In this document: positions 1 through 10,995 of the stretch, piece after piece
How the letters are laid out: the number at the start of each line of letters is the position of its first letter
Numbering within the stretch: position 1 is the first letter of the stretch
Assembly: GCA_021464525.1 (NCBI GenBank)
Contig: JADRCO010000088.1
Coordinates: 1-56,293, forward strand
DNA length: 56,293 nucleotides
From: Rhizophagus sp. LPA8_4_AMF
Lineage: Eukaryota > Glomeromycota > Glomeromycetes > Glomerales > Glomeraceae
Direction of reading: 5' to 3'
The notes under the pieces: model-generated
The model's database searches: none
What the model was told of the DNA's origin: nothing
What the model saw: only the letters and a program-made list of their open reading frames with translations
Program-made: the position numbers and the translations under genes

Positions 1-50
1 AATTAAAAAAATCACGTGAAATACGCAAATAAAATATAGAATTTGCGAAA

Positions 51-158
51 AGCTCAGCTTGAGGCTGGCTTGACACGAGCCAAGCTCGATTATTCTATTC
101 GAGCCGAACCAGCTCGAATTTTGGCTCGGCTCGGCTCGAGCCGGCTCGTGCGGAGCTT
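51..158. repeat. GCTCG/CGAGC simple repeat
   Basis: A GC-rich island in AT-rich surroundings, made of repeated GCTCG and its complement CGAGC in both orientations, so it can fold on itself. It looks like a dispersed low-complexity repeat, not coding DNA. A second GC-rich island with CGGATCCGGG and GGGCTCGGCGC lies near 2440-2515. Confidence 0.6.
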
Positions 159-359
159 TATGCATAATATTAAATATTTTGACTTTATTTTAACTACAAC
201 AGGTTTTAATAATCAGATTTTAATGATCTTGGACTTATTAGAATTGTTTTATTGAGAGGAATCTAATAGTAGTAATTTTATAGTGATTGGATTAATATTG
301 ACAAATTTATTGTGATTTGAACATTTTAATTAAAATTATTATTTATAATTCTGGCCAAA

Positions 360-462
360 AATTACTGAATAGATCATGTGATTTTATTGCTTATAGTCAC
401 ATCTTATCATAGTCGCCAAATATAAGTTATCCCAAATGTGTAACTATAAAGAGAGTTGATTG
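360..462. mobile_element. Right end of a pogo-like inverted-repeat element
   Basis: The stretch ends in CTATAAAGAGAGTTGATTG followed by TA. Its reverse complement (CAATCAACTCTCTTTATAG) is almost identical to the left end of the element at 5953. The matching left end was not found in the window, so this is a fragment, or its left end is degenerate or lies upstream of base 1. The left limit given is approximate. Confidence 0.45.
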
Positions 463-2646
463 TATATATATATCAAAATTAAGGAAATTTAAAGAATTCT
501 TATCATTCTACTATAAATATTTTCATATTACTAATTTTTTGACATCAACTTTTTTACATTATTTTTGATTATATTTGAATATTTTTAAATCAAATTCAAT
601 TCACTAATGCTTTGTAAACTTAATTTATTTTTTTGTTATAATTTTATCTTTAAGGTAAATATTTATAACTAAATTTTTCAAAAAATAAAAAGGTATTTAC
701 TATAAATTTAAAAAATATCATAATGTGGACTTTAGTTATGGATTTATTATGTAATTTATATAATATAAATTATGTTTATTTTAAATGTATAACATTCATG
801 CATTTTTATTACATGATTAAATTTCCAGCTTTTTTTATTATACATTGTATGTGATTACATTAAAAAAAATGGTATAATTATAAAAATGTAATGATTAAAA
901 ATGGATTTTGTTAGCAAAATTGTTAGTAATTTGATTAATGCATATAAATATGTTTATAAAGAAGAATATAATAACTAGTATAGAATCCACTTACTTATAA
1001 TAGAAATCTTTATTAGTAATTTTACCAGTAATTTTATTAGTTAACTGATTTAAAAAAAAAAATAATTATAACAATTTGATTAGTTGGTGTTATTTTCTTT
1101 TTTATGTAATTTATTTATATATAGTAAAACCATTAAAATTTTTTACATAATTATGAATTTTATTGGTACCTATATTGGAAGTAACTAGTAAGTAGGATTT
1201 ATTTGTTATATGTAATATTATAATCTTATATGCATCCTCTTTTATATTTTAAATCCATTAATAAGTGTATTGTTGGAAAAAATTCTTTTTTATTATACAT
1301 TTCTTAAATTAAGTTAATAATAATCTTTGTTTTTTTTAGATTATTCATATCTAATATTTCACTTAAACTAAAAAGTTATTTGATTTCTACTATATATAAG
1401 TATAAATAATTAAAAATAATTACTATTAGTGAACTTAATATTTCTAGGAAAGCAAAAGATATATTTAAATATAAACCATTAATAATTAATTCTTATATTA
1501 TTTTATTATTTAATATGATCACTAACAAAAGACAAGTAAAGCTAGCAATAAGAATAATAAATGTTTTTTTCTATAAGTTTACACTAGAATAACTTCTCAA
1601 AACTGGCTAACTTAATGTTGTTTCTATCATACTCTAACAGGAAAAATAAGCAATAAACAAAATGAAAATAAGGAATTGTATTTAATATCAAAATCAGTAA
1701 TCAATTTTTTAAGGCTTTTATTAAGTATATTTGAAAATAAGCATTTTTAAAAGTAAGAGTACTGGCAGGTTCTCCTTTGCTTTTGTTGCTTTACAGGAGT
1801 GAATTATTTCATTGCCTGCTAGCTGTCTAGCTGATTGATGACTTTATACCAGATAGTGTAGTCAACATTTGGATAAGATTTTAGATTTTTGGGATTTTTT
1901 TTTTGATAAAGAAGATCAGTTTGTACATCACACAGTAAGGTTTTAACCTTAGAAGACAACTTAACATTAAAAGAGTGAATTCAATATCAAAAATATTAAA
2001 ACAATTTTAGCATTTGGTTTCAGTTAATAAGTCAGCATCACTAATCTCCACCTGATTTTGACATTTACATTTAAAATAAACAACAAATGATAACTTCTAC
2101 AGAATCAACTTGAATAATCGACAAACAAAGAAGTTGATAGAAAGATCAAATTTTCTCAACTTCTAGTAACTCACATGAATATATTCATATTGAAGATATT
2201 AATGTAAATATCCGCTAGAAGAGTCAATTTGAAGAATTAAAAATTTAAACTTGTTGATACTTGATATTATTTTAAATATTGGATAGACTTAAACAATATA
2301 ATAAATTCTTTTATATCGAAATTTTAAATGTTCTCTATATGATTACGTAAACAATCTTATTATTGATACTGTTCGTAAATAATAAACTGTATAGGGTTCG
2401 TTATTTTTTGATGGTATGTACAGTTCTAAAAAAAGATCGGATCCGGGTTAAATTTTAGGCAAAATTTATAGGCCAAAACTCGGATTTGATATGTTCCGGG
2501 CTCGGCGCAATGTAGTCAGATGCTAATTCAGTGAAACCCTGATAGTACAGATTTTTTTATTTAATGAAAAATATACTAATTATTATTATATAATATATTA
2601 TATATATATGGAAATGTCTAAATGTAATCTATACTAATACTGCACT

Positions 2647-3685
2647 TCAATCAATCTTCTTAACCGCCTTAAAAACCTTATTTTTACGACCATACGTATT
2701 TACAGCAAAGTTAATAAATAATGCAGTTAATGGTAACAAATACGCAACATTAAGATAAGTAGCATAACGAGCTGTATCAGTTCTTAAACAATCATTGACA
2801 AATAAATAAGAAATAGCCAATGGTGTTCCAATTAAAAATTGGGTTATTTGCATTGTAGTTAAATATTGTTTTCCTGGAGGAGATAAACCGACACATGTAG
2901 CCGCATAATATGCATACATTATAGAATGTATGAATGAATTAAAGACAACAAAAATCCAAATCGGTGGCGCTTTAGAGTTCATTCCACTCCACATCGTTAT
3001 AATTGCACCTGCATGGTGATATGTTTGAAGGAATGACGAACGGCGTCCTTTTAAGAGGATGATAATTGTGTCAATAATTTCATAAACTAGCAAAATAATA
3101 CAGTAAATAATCGGTAAGTAATACAAAATAGCATTCAAGTTGCAAGTAAGAAATATAAGAAATGGTTGCGTTTATTTATACATACATTTTGATAGATAAA
3201 AGAAGTAACCCCAATAACCGAGAGCACTATTCCAAAACGAACTATCTCGATCGCAATACTATAATACAACATAATACATAACAAGCGGAGATACGAACTA
3301 TAAGTGACATCACAATATTATATTTGGCAAATCAATTGAAATAACTTACGGCATCAGTAAAACTATGGTTCTTAAAATTCGTAACAAATGCGCTTGCAAT
3401 GTTAATAAAAGTAATTACACTAAACACGCACAAAGCCAAGTTATGCAAGAATACGAAACCAGTAATTAGGGGATTACTTTTTGCATTTGTTACTTTAATA
3501 CCTTTTTGTTTTGCTACTATACGAGAAACAGCATTAGATTTCGGATTTAATAACGATACTGAAATTGTGTAAAGGGAAGCCATTGTCAGCGGAAATCTAT
3601 AATCCATGACATATGGATAATATTCAGGGAATGGAATTCCTCTTGGTATTTGTGCCGTTGAATTATGAGAAAATATATGTTCCAT
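2647..3685 (-). CDS. ELO-family fatty-acid elongase (3-ketoacyl-CoA synthase)
   Basis: Three exons (3685-3350, 3258-3186, 3086-2647) join in frame to 282 aa, normal for ELO condensing enzymes. These ER membrane enzymes add malonyl-CoA to acyl-CoA in very-long-chain or PUFA elongation. Visible family motifs: LSKFYEIIDT across the exon 2/3 junction (about residues 134-143), the histidine box region at 157-161, then NSFIHSIMYAYYA. Several hydrophobic stretches fit a multi-pass protein, and the C-terminus is lysine-rich (KVFKAVKKID), possibly an ER-retention signal. Oddity: the box is Q157-T-Y-H-H, so glutamine replaces the first histidine of HXXHH. That variant is known in some C18 delta-9 PUFA elongases. 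Introns begin GTAAGT and GTATGT. The gene is divergent from the thioesterase at 4474. Family certain; substrate unknown. Confidence 0.93.
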
Positions 3686-4473
3686 GATGATTATTTCTCA
3701 GAGAAAAGTTTTCAAGGATTTATTTATTTTTTTTTTTTATAATGGAATCGCCTCCTTTATAAATATTATTATTCACTTATTCTCAATTTTTATTGAAATC
3801 TCTAATATATTTAACAATCGTAACAATCGTAAAAAGAAAAATTTTTTTTTATTTTTTACACGGACAAAAAGGAATTCATATATAATAGAAATCGTAGATC
3901 CCAATTTCAATTATGTCTGAATCTCGTCCCCAAAAACTTTCTAGTTTATTTTTTATTTGGCATAAAAAAAAATTCACGTGTTAGCCGCGTGGAAATTTGA
4001 AAAACAGATGCATTTTTAATAATATTAAATTATTACCAATTTTTGGGGTTAATTAAAAGAGATTAATTTGGGGTAAAAAAAGTGATTTCTCCCCAACAAA
4101 GTTTTTGGGAATCTTCAATTTAGATCACATGCATTTACAATAATTATCATAATGTTGGGTCATCACTTTTCTAACCGCAGTAATCATTAAAAATAAATCA
4201 TAATAATAATAAGGATTACTACGAATACTAATATTTTCACATGATGATATTTGTATTCCTCCTTTTCTCACGCCCGTTGATCTTTTTTAGAATATTTGAA
4301 ATGACGCATTTATTAAACCAATCGGAAAATATTTCTATAAAGTCCGATAAGCCGAGCGCATATACCATTTTTCCGTAAAATTTGAGTTAAAATGTTTATC
4401 CTATATTTCAAAAATATATAAATGACGCTAATCCTTTCATTTTGAAATTGAGATTTACCAATCAAAAAAAAAA
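3686..4473. promoter_or_regulatory. Shared upstream region of elongase and thioesterase
   Basis: About 790 bp between two divergent start codons. It holds a TCACGTG box at 3974-3980, poly-T/A tracts, and a sequence resembling CCAAT at 4317-4322. Open frames across this gap (for example 3684-3920) have no recognisable product and low-complexity composition. Confidence 0.4.
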
Positions 4474-5232
4474 ATGTCCACTTTAACAACCGGTCCAACA
4501 AAATACTTGTGTCATTCTAATTTGCAAGACAATTCACAAATCGATGATGAACAACAATATATTAATTCAATTGAACAACAAATATTATCATTACCGATCG
4601 TAAAAGAATTAAAAAATGATTCATCATACAGAGAATCAAGAGGTTATGAACATATTAAAGAAGAACAATTAGAACATCATTTTACTGCTGGAACTTTAAA
4701 CGGAAAAGGAAAAGTCACTGTTAGACCTTTAATTTTCTTTTCTGATGAAAAGAAAGAAAGCATTACTATTCTGCATATTGGAGACCAAATGTGTGGGCAT
4801 AGTGGAATTGTTCATGGTATTTAAAATGAATATAAGTATACTTTTCCAAAAAATATAATATTTTGTTTATATTTCTCTCTTTTCTAAGGTGGATTTTTAT
4901 CAACTATAATGGATGAATTACTTGCAAGAACCGTAAGTAATAACTATATAAAAAATAGATTGAATTGATTTCGCTTTCTAACTAAAAATTATTTTTTCTT
5001 TTCATTTTTTTTTCAGGTTATTCCTTTTTTGCCAGACAGAAATGGTGCTACTGCTTATTTACATGTAAATTTTCGTAAGCCATGTAAGCCGGATCAAATC
5101 GTAATTGGACGTAGTAAAACTACAAAATTAGAAAGAAAAAAAGGATACGTTGAAGGAACTTTAGAAAATTTAGAAGGCGTGGTAGTTGTGGATGCTAATG
5201 CATTATTTATAAGTGTAAAGAAATTGGAATAA
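4474..5232 (+). CDS. Hotdog-fold acyl-CoA thioesterase (4HBT/THEM4-like)
   Basis: Three exons (4474-4816, 4889-4932, 5017-5232) give 200 aa. The small middle exon completes the hotdog motif: GHSGIVHGGFLSTIMDELLA spans all its essential positions (about residues 109-128), with HGG at the start of the hotdog helix and D/E as expected for the catalytic acid region. The C-terminal half has the beta-strand pattern (TAYLHVNFRKPC, IVIGRSKTTKLERKKGYVEG). The family hydrolyses acyl-CoA to free fatty acid and CoA. The size and motif resemble fungal one-domain relatives of animal THEM4. No clear targeting peptide is seen; the first 35 residues are polar. Head-to-head with the ELO elongase, so it may act on that pathway's products (inference). 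Confidence 0.88.
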
Positions 5233-5952
5233 TTTAGTAATTTATATAATAATTACAGGGACACTGTCACATCATTACATAATTTCCAATCATCATAATT
5301 TACTTTACTTTTCTCAATAGTTGACTAATAGAATATTATTTATTAAAAATTTAATTATACATATAGAGAAATATACACATGTACTGTAAATGTAAGTTTA
5401 AACCCATTTATGGTTTCTTTTTAACAATACGTATACTCTTTCAAATAATAGTATTTTTTTTTAATCTCTATAATTAAAAAAGTAAAAATATATAAATAAT
5501 ATTAATTAAGAAGATTTACTGATTAAAATTGAATTTCTTTAAAACATTTAAAGACTAATATTTTGATTTAATAAAAAAAAGATCTATAAAACTTGCAAAA
5601 TTGGTAAAGTTTCTTGCTATACTAACATTAAAGAACCAATCTATAAAAATAATATTTATATTTTTAGTAATTATAAGCTATTAATAGAACTAATTTATTG
5701 AAATTATAGAAAGAGTTATATTGAAAATAAAAATATTACTATCAGTTTATTTAGTAAATACAATAATAAAATTATAACATATATTAGCAGTTAGGTAATA
5801 TTTTAAATAGTGAAAAAAAGAAAAGCAAAATTTTATATAATACAAAATTATTTTTTTTTTTGGATTTTATAATATTATTTAATAATCATTATAGTAGTAG
5901 TTTATAAAAAAAGTAAGGTCCACTTATATTATGCAATACAATTATGTAAATA

Positions 5953-6491
5953 CAATCAACTCTCTTTATAAGTACTCCTATATATATATAGTCCTATATA
6001 AGAACTTCTCTTCTTAAGGCACATATTTTTTGGTTCTGATTATATAAAATACTCCTTTTAATCACTTTGTTAGTTATAAGTACAATTACACTAATTGTCA
6101 GTTCCATATTATAACAAATATATATAAAATTCCCTCTGCATAAGCATATAAATCACATAATTTAATAAAATAACCAATAAAGTATGTATTATGCAGTCTG
6201 CACTTTGAACTCAATGGTAAAAAAAGTTTTTATTTTCAATAATTTCCATAATATTTTTAACAATTAGATAATATTGGGTGGAAAAAAACTAATTAGACAA
6301 TGGATTTCATTGTTTATTTAGTCTCTTTTCCCAGTACTCACCTTATATATTTTACATTATAACTTTTTTTACATATATAATCATGTTTATTTATATGTAA
6401 GAGTGCCAAATTACCCTTACCAATAGGCATACCTCATTATAATCACACTATTGGGTGGTTTCAAGAGGTGTGATTATAGAGAGGCCAACTG
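5953..6491. mobile_element. Pogo-like MITE (non-autonomous, about 0.54 kb)
   Basis: The left end reads TA|CAATCAACTCTCTTTATAAG; the right end, reverse-complemented, reads TA|CAGTTGGCCTCTCTATAATC. Both ends start with CA, carry the same CTCT..TATAA core and are flanked by TA, the target duplication of Tc1/mariner/pogo elements. Inside there is no open frame for a transposase. The terminal repeats are degenerate, so the copy is old. Related ends lie at 462 and 56101. Confidence 0.55.
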
Positions 6492-6769
6492 TATAAAAAA
6501 ATCATATTTGAAAGTAAATAGTAAGGTTTATTATATAAGTATACTTCACTAATAGTAATATTTATTTTAAAATTATATGATAGATAGGAATGGCAAAAAA
6601 ACTAATACTTTTTTTTTTTTTTTTTCTATCAAAAGGCGTGATCATATTTATTGATAATAATGCTAAAGTAATACAATATACTTATAAAAGTAAAATAAAA
6701 ATAAAGTATTCTAATAAAAATTAAGCATTACCAACTAACTGCCTCTTTGAAATCAGAAAGGACCGACTA

Positions 6770-6792
6770 GTCACCTTTGGATCAAAGGTGAC
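6770..6792. repeat. Perfect 10-bp inverted repeat (hairpin)
   Basis: GTCACCTTTG, a 3-nt spacer, and CAAAGGTGAC form a perfect stem. It lies in gene-free DNA more than 1.5 kb from any gene. It may be part of a repeat; no function is implied by its position. Confidence 0.6.
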
Positions 6793-7443
6793 TTACGTCA
6801 TGAAAGACTTAAAAACGCACAAAATCTTTTAATACACACTGTTTGATTTACGAAAGAAAATGCACTGAATTGTTCTTTCATGTAGTTAAAACTACATGCC
6901 ATACGTAAATTCTATCTGATATGGAATGTTGAAACATAGACCTAATGGTCAATTTGACTAAATGTCACGAATCTATAAAATTACTAAGATCATTACCCTA
7001 TATAGGGATGGGGTTGGTTTGATTACATAATTTTAAGCAGTTTTTAGAACTGATCCAAATCTCGTGTATTTTGAACTTATATAAGCCAAAAATCCTATTG
7101 GAAATAGAGGAACACTTATTGTTTTACAATAAATAAATAAAAAGAAAATTTATAAGTCAAAAACTATTTTAATAGCTTTTAAAAATTAAACCAAATCGGT
7201 TCCAAACTGGTTTCAAAAACCGGTTCAAAATATGATCAACATCAGAATTATGATGTCTATGAACCAACTATTGATTGTTAACCAATCAAATTTTTTTTAA
7301 TTCATCATTAACACGTGTTTTACTTGGGTCTTTAATTTGACACATGTAGCTTATATTTTTCTTAATAGGAACTGAAGCGGAATCGATGGTGAACTGAAAT
7401 AGAATTGAACGAACTGTCCCCATCTTTAACCCTACATCAGGAT

Positions 7444-8886
7444 TTACCCCTTACTACTATCACCTTTACCTATATTTAACTTGAGATCAAATTGTCTTTT
7501 CCTTCTATTATAGTACATCTTTAATTTATCATCCTTATATTTATGACCTTTAACAATCACTTCCCTAAACATATCCAATTCATCAATATGATTTGCCTAT
7601 TCAAAGATATATCTAATATTATCTGTCTGCAAATGTTTGATCTTTAACCAATATGAAGCTCTTGTAAGGATATCCTGAAAAGGATATTCTATGTTATTCT
7701 GTAATACCAAATTTGCCATAGGAGTAACTTTATGTTTCTTCCAGTTACTTGTTCTTAAAATGATCTTTTTTCGCTGCGAAACTAATTCATTGAAAAGATA
7801 TAAATCATACTGTAATTCGGTATCTAGATCATTAGAATTATGTGTTAACATTAATGACAATGTGTTTAATTCTTCTACACTTTTAACATTATTTATCAAA
7901 AAGATTAATTCACATCTACGAATATGTCATGATTTTAACACATTCTTCAATACTTTATTGCGATCAAAATGAGCAATAGAATTATGCATTGACCATTTAT
8001 TTACTTGCATTTCATCATCCAAGAAAGGGTTGCCTAACTATTAAGTACGATCTTTTCCAATTTTCTATTGAATCCAGTAATGGGTATTTCTCTTTTTATA
8101 TTTTTTCCATTATTGTTCACTAATTTTAGGATTGAAAATATCAGGTTCACTCTGACATATATAGTAACCTACAGATAGATCACCTGCCTTCTGTTTTTTC
8201 TTTGAGCTACGTGGACCTATATCTGGTACTGGTATCCTTGATGATTTTTCCTTTACTTCTATCTTACGAATCAATTAAAGATTCTGTCGCTGACTTGTAA
8301 CTAATTTCCTCTTCTTTTGATAAAATGAGGAGGATGTAAATAATTTAATTGAAGGCTTTGGTATTTCAATGATAAGCGGTTTACATTTCATACAAACTAT
8401 ACGATTATTTGATATCACCACAACACACACTGTTTTACAATAAGTACATGGAATGTGAAAACCAAAATACCATGTGGAATGTTTATAATTGAACTGTATA
8501 TAACTTTTAGTTTCTCGATTATTATAATTCTTCTTTTTTAGTCGTTCTTTGATTGACATAAATTTATCTAGCAATAAAGTTCAAATACGACCAAAATAAT
8601 GGTCTTTAACATGTTTCTTTATAGGTAATGCACAAAAAATACTAGTCAAATATTTTGAAATTTTATATTTGACATTAGCTATATATCTATCAGAAGAAAC
8701 TGTATAAATAGAGTTATATTTATCTATAAAATTCAACTTGTTGTTGTTCTTTTCCAGTGAAGTTATATCCAAAAGACCATGACTGTTATCTTTGTATTGT
8801 AAATATAAAACATTAGCACTAGTGTATGATAACTTTCCTTATGGTTGAAGGTAAATATACTGTATGTCTAGTTGACTTTTTCCCAT
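7444..8886 (-). pseudogene. Decayed 480-codon ORF with in-frame stops only
   Basis: From the ATG at 8886-8884 (MGKSQLDIQ...) one reading frame can be followed for 480 codons with no frameshift, interrupted by stops at codons 16, 102, 204, 259, 274, 282, 283, 320 and 430 and closed by a TAA at 7444-7446. Between stops the translation is protein-like (lysine-rich, few low-complexity runs). Codons 147-168 encode a CxxC..CxxC zinc-ribbon-like motif (CTYCK ... CMKC). I do not recognise the family. A ribbon after aromatic residues (TWYFGF) faintly recalls the C-terminal OB-fold of RPA-like proteins found in some transposons, but this is a guess. Every internal stop could arise by one C-to-T change from CAA, CAG or CGA. 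Probably a silenced transposon-associated gene. Confidence 0.6.
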
Positions 8887-10237
8887 TGTAACAAGTTCTA
8901 ATGAAACTGATATAAAGAGTGTATATATAACTCGTCTAATACTGAGTTGTTTTTCTTCGTTCTTTTTTGTAAAAGTATGTTTTCAATGAAAATAATAATT
9001 TTTTACTATTTAAAATATTGTTTAAACTATCGGGTAGTTGTTAAACTGTCATAGTTTTCTTTATTTCTTTCCTATGAAAAAATTACACAGAGATCTACAA
9101 GGGAGAGTTTCACAAAAAAAACTAATACTATTCTGAATAGTATTCAGATAACTTCTAAAATTATATATGAAAATATTTTTATAAAGTATTATTATATAAT
9201 TAAATTTTTTATTTTTATATATTTATATTATTTTTATTAAGACCTATTATTTTTAAGTATTTATTTAATATTTGAAATATTTGAATTAAAAATATCTAAT
9301 TATTTTTAATTTTTTTACAATTAAAATTTATATTAACTAATCATTTAGATCTTGAAATTTAAATTAGTTTAAATTAATATTTTTTAAATTCCATTAATAT
9401 ATTAATAAAATGTAATTTATTGTTTTTATACTTGTTTTTACCAATTTACCATTTTTTTTATAAAATATGTTTTTATTTAATTTGATAATTTTTTTAGTTT
9501 TATTTTTAAAGAGGAGTTATTAAATAGTTTATATTTAAAATAATATTTAAAAATGGTTATAAATGAATTTTTTGGATAGTATTAATTATTAAATTTAGTT
9601 TTGAAAATTTTCTTAAAATATTACAGATTTTTTAATATTTTAGAAACTAATAAAAAGAACTCAAAATGTAGATTATAATAATAAATAATATATTTATTTA
9701 TTTGCTATTTTGTAATTGTAAAAGATGCAAAATAGATAGTAAGGTGTACTAAATCTTTTAAATATCATAAAAGAAAAATAAAAATTATAGTGAAAAATTT
9801 TATAGTAAAAATCAGTTTAAAAGTATAAATATATATGATTATTAAACTTTAAGGACTACTTAAAAGAATTATAAGTTGCTTTCTAGATCTATATATATAT
9901 ATATATACATTGTATCTCAAATATATAAATTTATAAATAATATTAAAAACAGGAAATTTCAATAGAAACGATGATATGTAGTTGGATTAATAATAATATA
10001 TAATTATAAATATAATAAATTTCATTTAAGGTTGATAAATTTAACATTAATGCAGTTAAAAATTGTATCATTAGAAACAGTTGTAAATTATTCATTTTAA
10101 TTATTATTTAATATTAATGCATTTTATTTAGAAAATAAATAATAAATAATTGTGTTTATTAAAAATTTATAAATTATATGAATAAATTTACATTATATTT
10201 TTTAAAATTCGTTAAACAAAAATAAAATTATTTAAAA
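8887..10237. other. AT-rich intergenic region
   Basis: No gene is supported. It is extremely AT-rich with an (AT)n run near 9889-9906 and a near-perfect palindrome at 9124-9144 (AATACTATTC, one base, GAATAGTATT). Confidence 0.6.
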
Positions 10238-10995
10238 TCAACTAGTTGGCCAAAATTCCAAAATTACACGGACTTGACCATTACATGTACCACTAACTTT
10301 TGCATCTGGCAAACTAATCCATTGGTCAATATATTCGTTTTTATACAATTGGTCAAGAGAAATTTTACATACACCAATCTAAAATTAAAATTATTTAAAA
10401 ATAAAATAATTAAAATAAAAATAAGCATTTATTCTATTTTTTACCTCTTCATCTGCACCAACATCTTCATCAAGAACTCTGAGATTAAGTATTTTATGTT
10501 CATTATCGTTAACAAAACTGCAATATTTAAAAAATTGACATTATTAAACTCTGGACTGTAATAATAAAATATATATAAAGGGAAAAACTCACTAATGGAA
10601 AAACTTGTCCCAAACAGGAGTAGCAGTTCCACTTCTAGTATCGGTCTTATGTTTTTCACTAGATTTATTATCCAACCAAAGTTCGACATATGGGTCACCT
10701 ATTATAAAAAAAGTGTTATTTATCCGTAATAATAAGGAAGATTTTTTTTTATAAAAAAATAAATACCTTTGCCTATTCGAAAATAATTAATATGGGATTA
10801 AATATTAATGATTATTCAATAAAAATTATTTCACAAGAAAATTCACAACATACCAATGGCGTCCATGTCTTTAATGTTTTTACCTTCAACTGTTGAGCAC
10901 AAAGTGTTAAATTAGAAATATTAAAAGGTATTTCGCGTAAAATTTAACTTGAAACTCTAAGTACCAATGTGAACTTCAAGCTTTCCTCTAGTCAT
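10238..10995 (-). CDS. Small single C2-domain protein
   Basis: Five short exons (10995-10965, 10889-10854, 10698-10593, 10517-10445, 10378-10238) join to 128 aa. Start MTRGKLEVHI; the C2 core follows: an acidic loop GKNIKDMDAIGKGDPYV-type with D, GDPYVELWLD (about residues 23-32), TPVWDKFFHY (about 49-58), and LRVLDEDVGADEE (about 70-82), which supplies the second set of aspartates. C2 domains bind acidic phospholipids, usually with Ca2+. The whole protein is one C2 domain with no other module, as in small plant and fungal C2 proteins. The exons are so short that none would be found as a separate ORF except by chance. All introns are GT..AG. Membrane-signalling role is inference; the domain call is firm. 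Confidence 0.88.

Larger units (their letters stand above)
1..2646. other. AT-rich intergenic region
   Basis: No gene is supported here. The sequence is mostly poly-A/T and short AT repeats. A 70-codon open frame at 43-255 runs through the GCTCG repeat and is not a credible gene. GC-richer islands occur at 51-158 and about 2430-2545, both resembling repeat debris. A transposon-like right end lies at about 400-462. Confidence 0.6.
5233..7443. other. Repeat-rich intergenic region
   Basis: No gene is supported. The region holds a pogo-like MITE (5953-6491), a hairpin (6770-6792), and after about 7000 repeated GGTTC/CGGTT words (around 7190-7230) typical of dispersed repeats. It runs into the pseudogene that starts to be recognisable at 7444. 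Confidence 0.55.

Noticed and set aside
43-255. 70-codon open frame at the window start
   Set aside because: Its residues come from the GCTCG repeat; no start context or domain.
3684-3920. Open frame in the elongase/thioesterase gap
   Set aside because: Poly-Phe/Asn low-complexity frame overlapping the elongase start and upstream region; no family features.
6770-6792. Hairpin as a transcription terminator or RNA gene
   Set aside because: Far from genes and in a nucleus-encoded eukaryotic context, where such terminators are not used.
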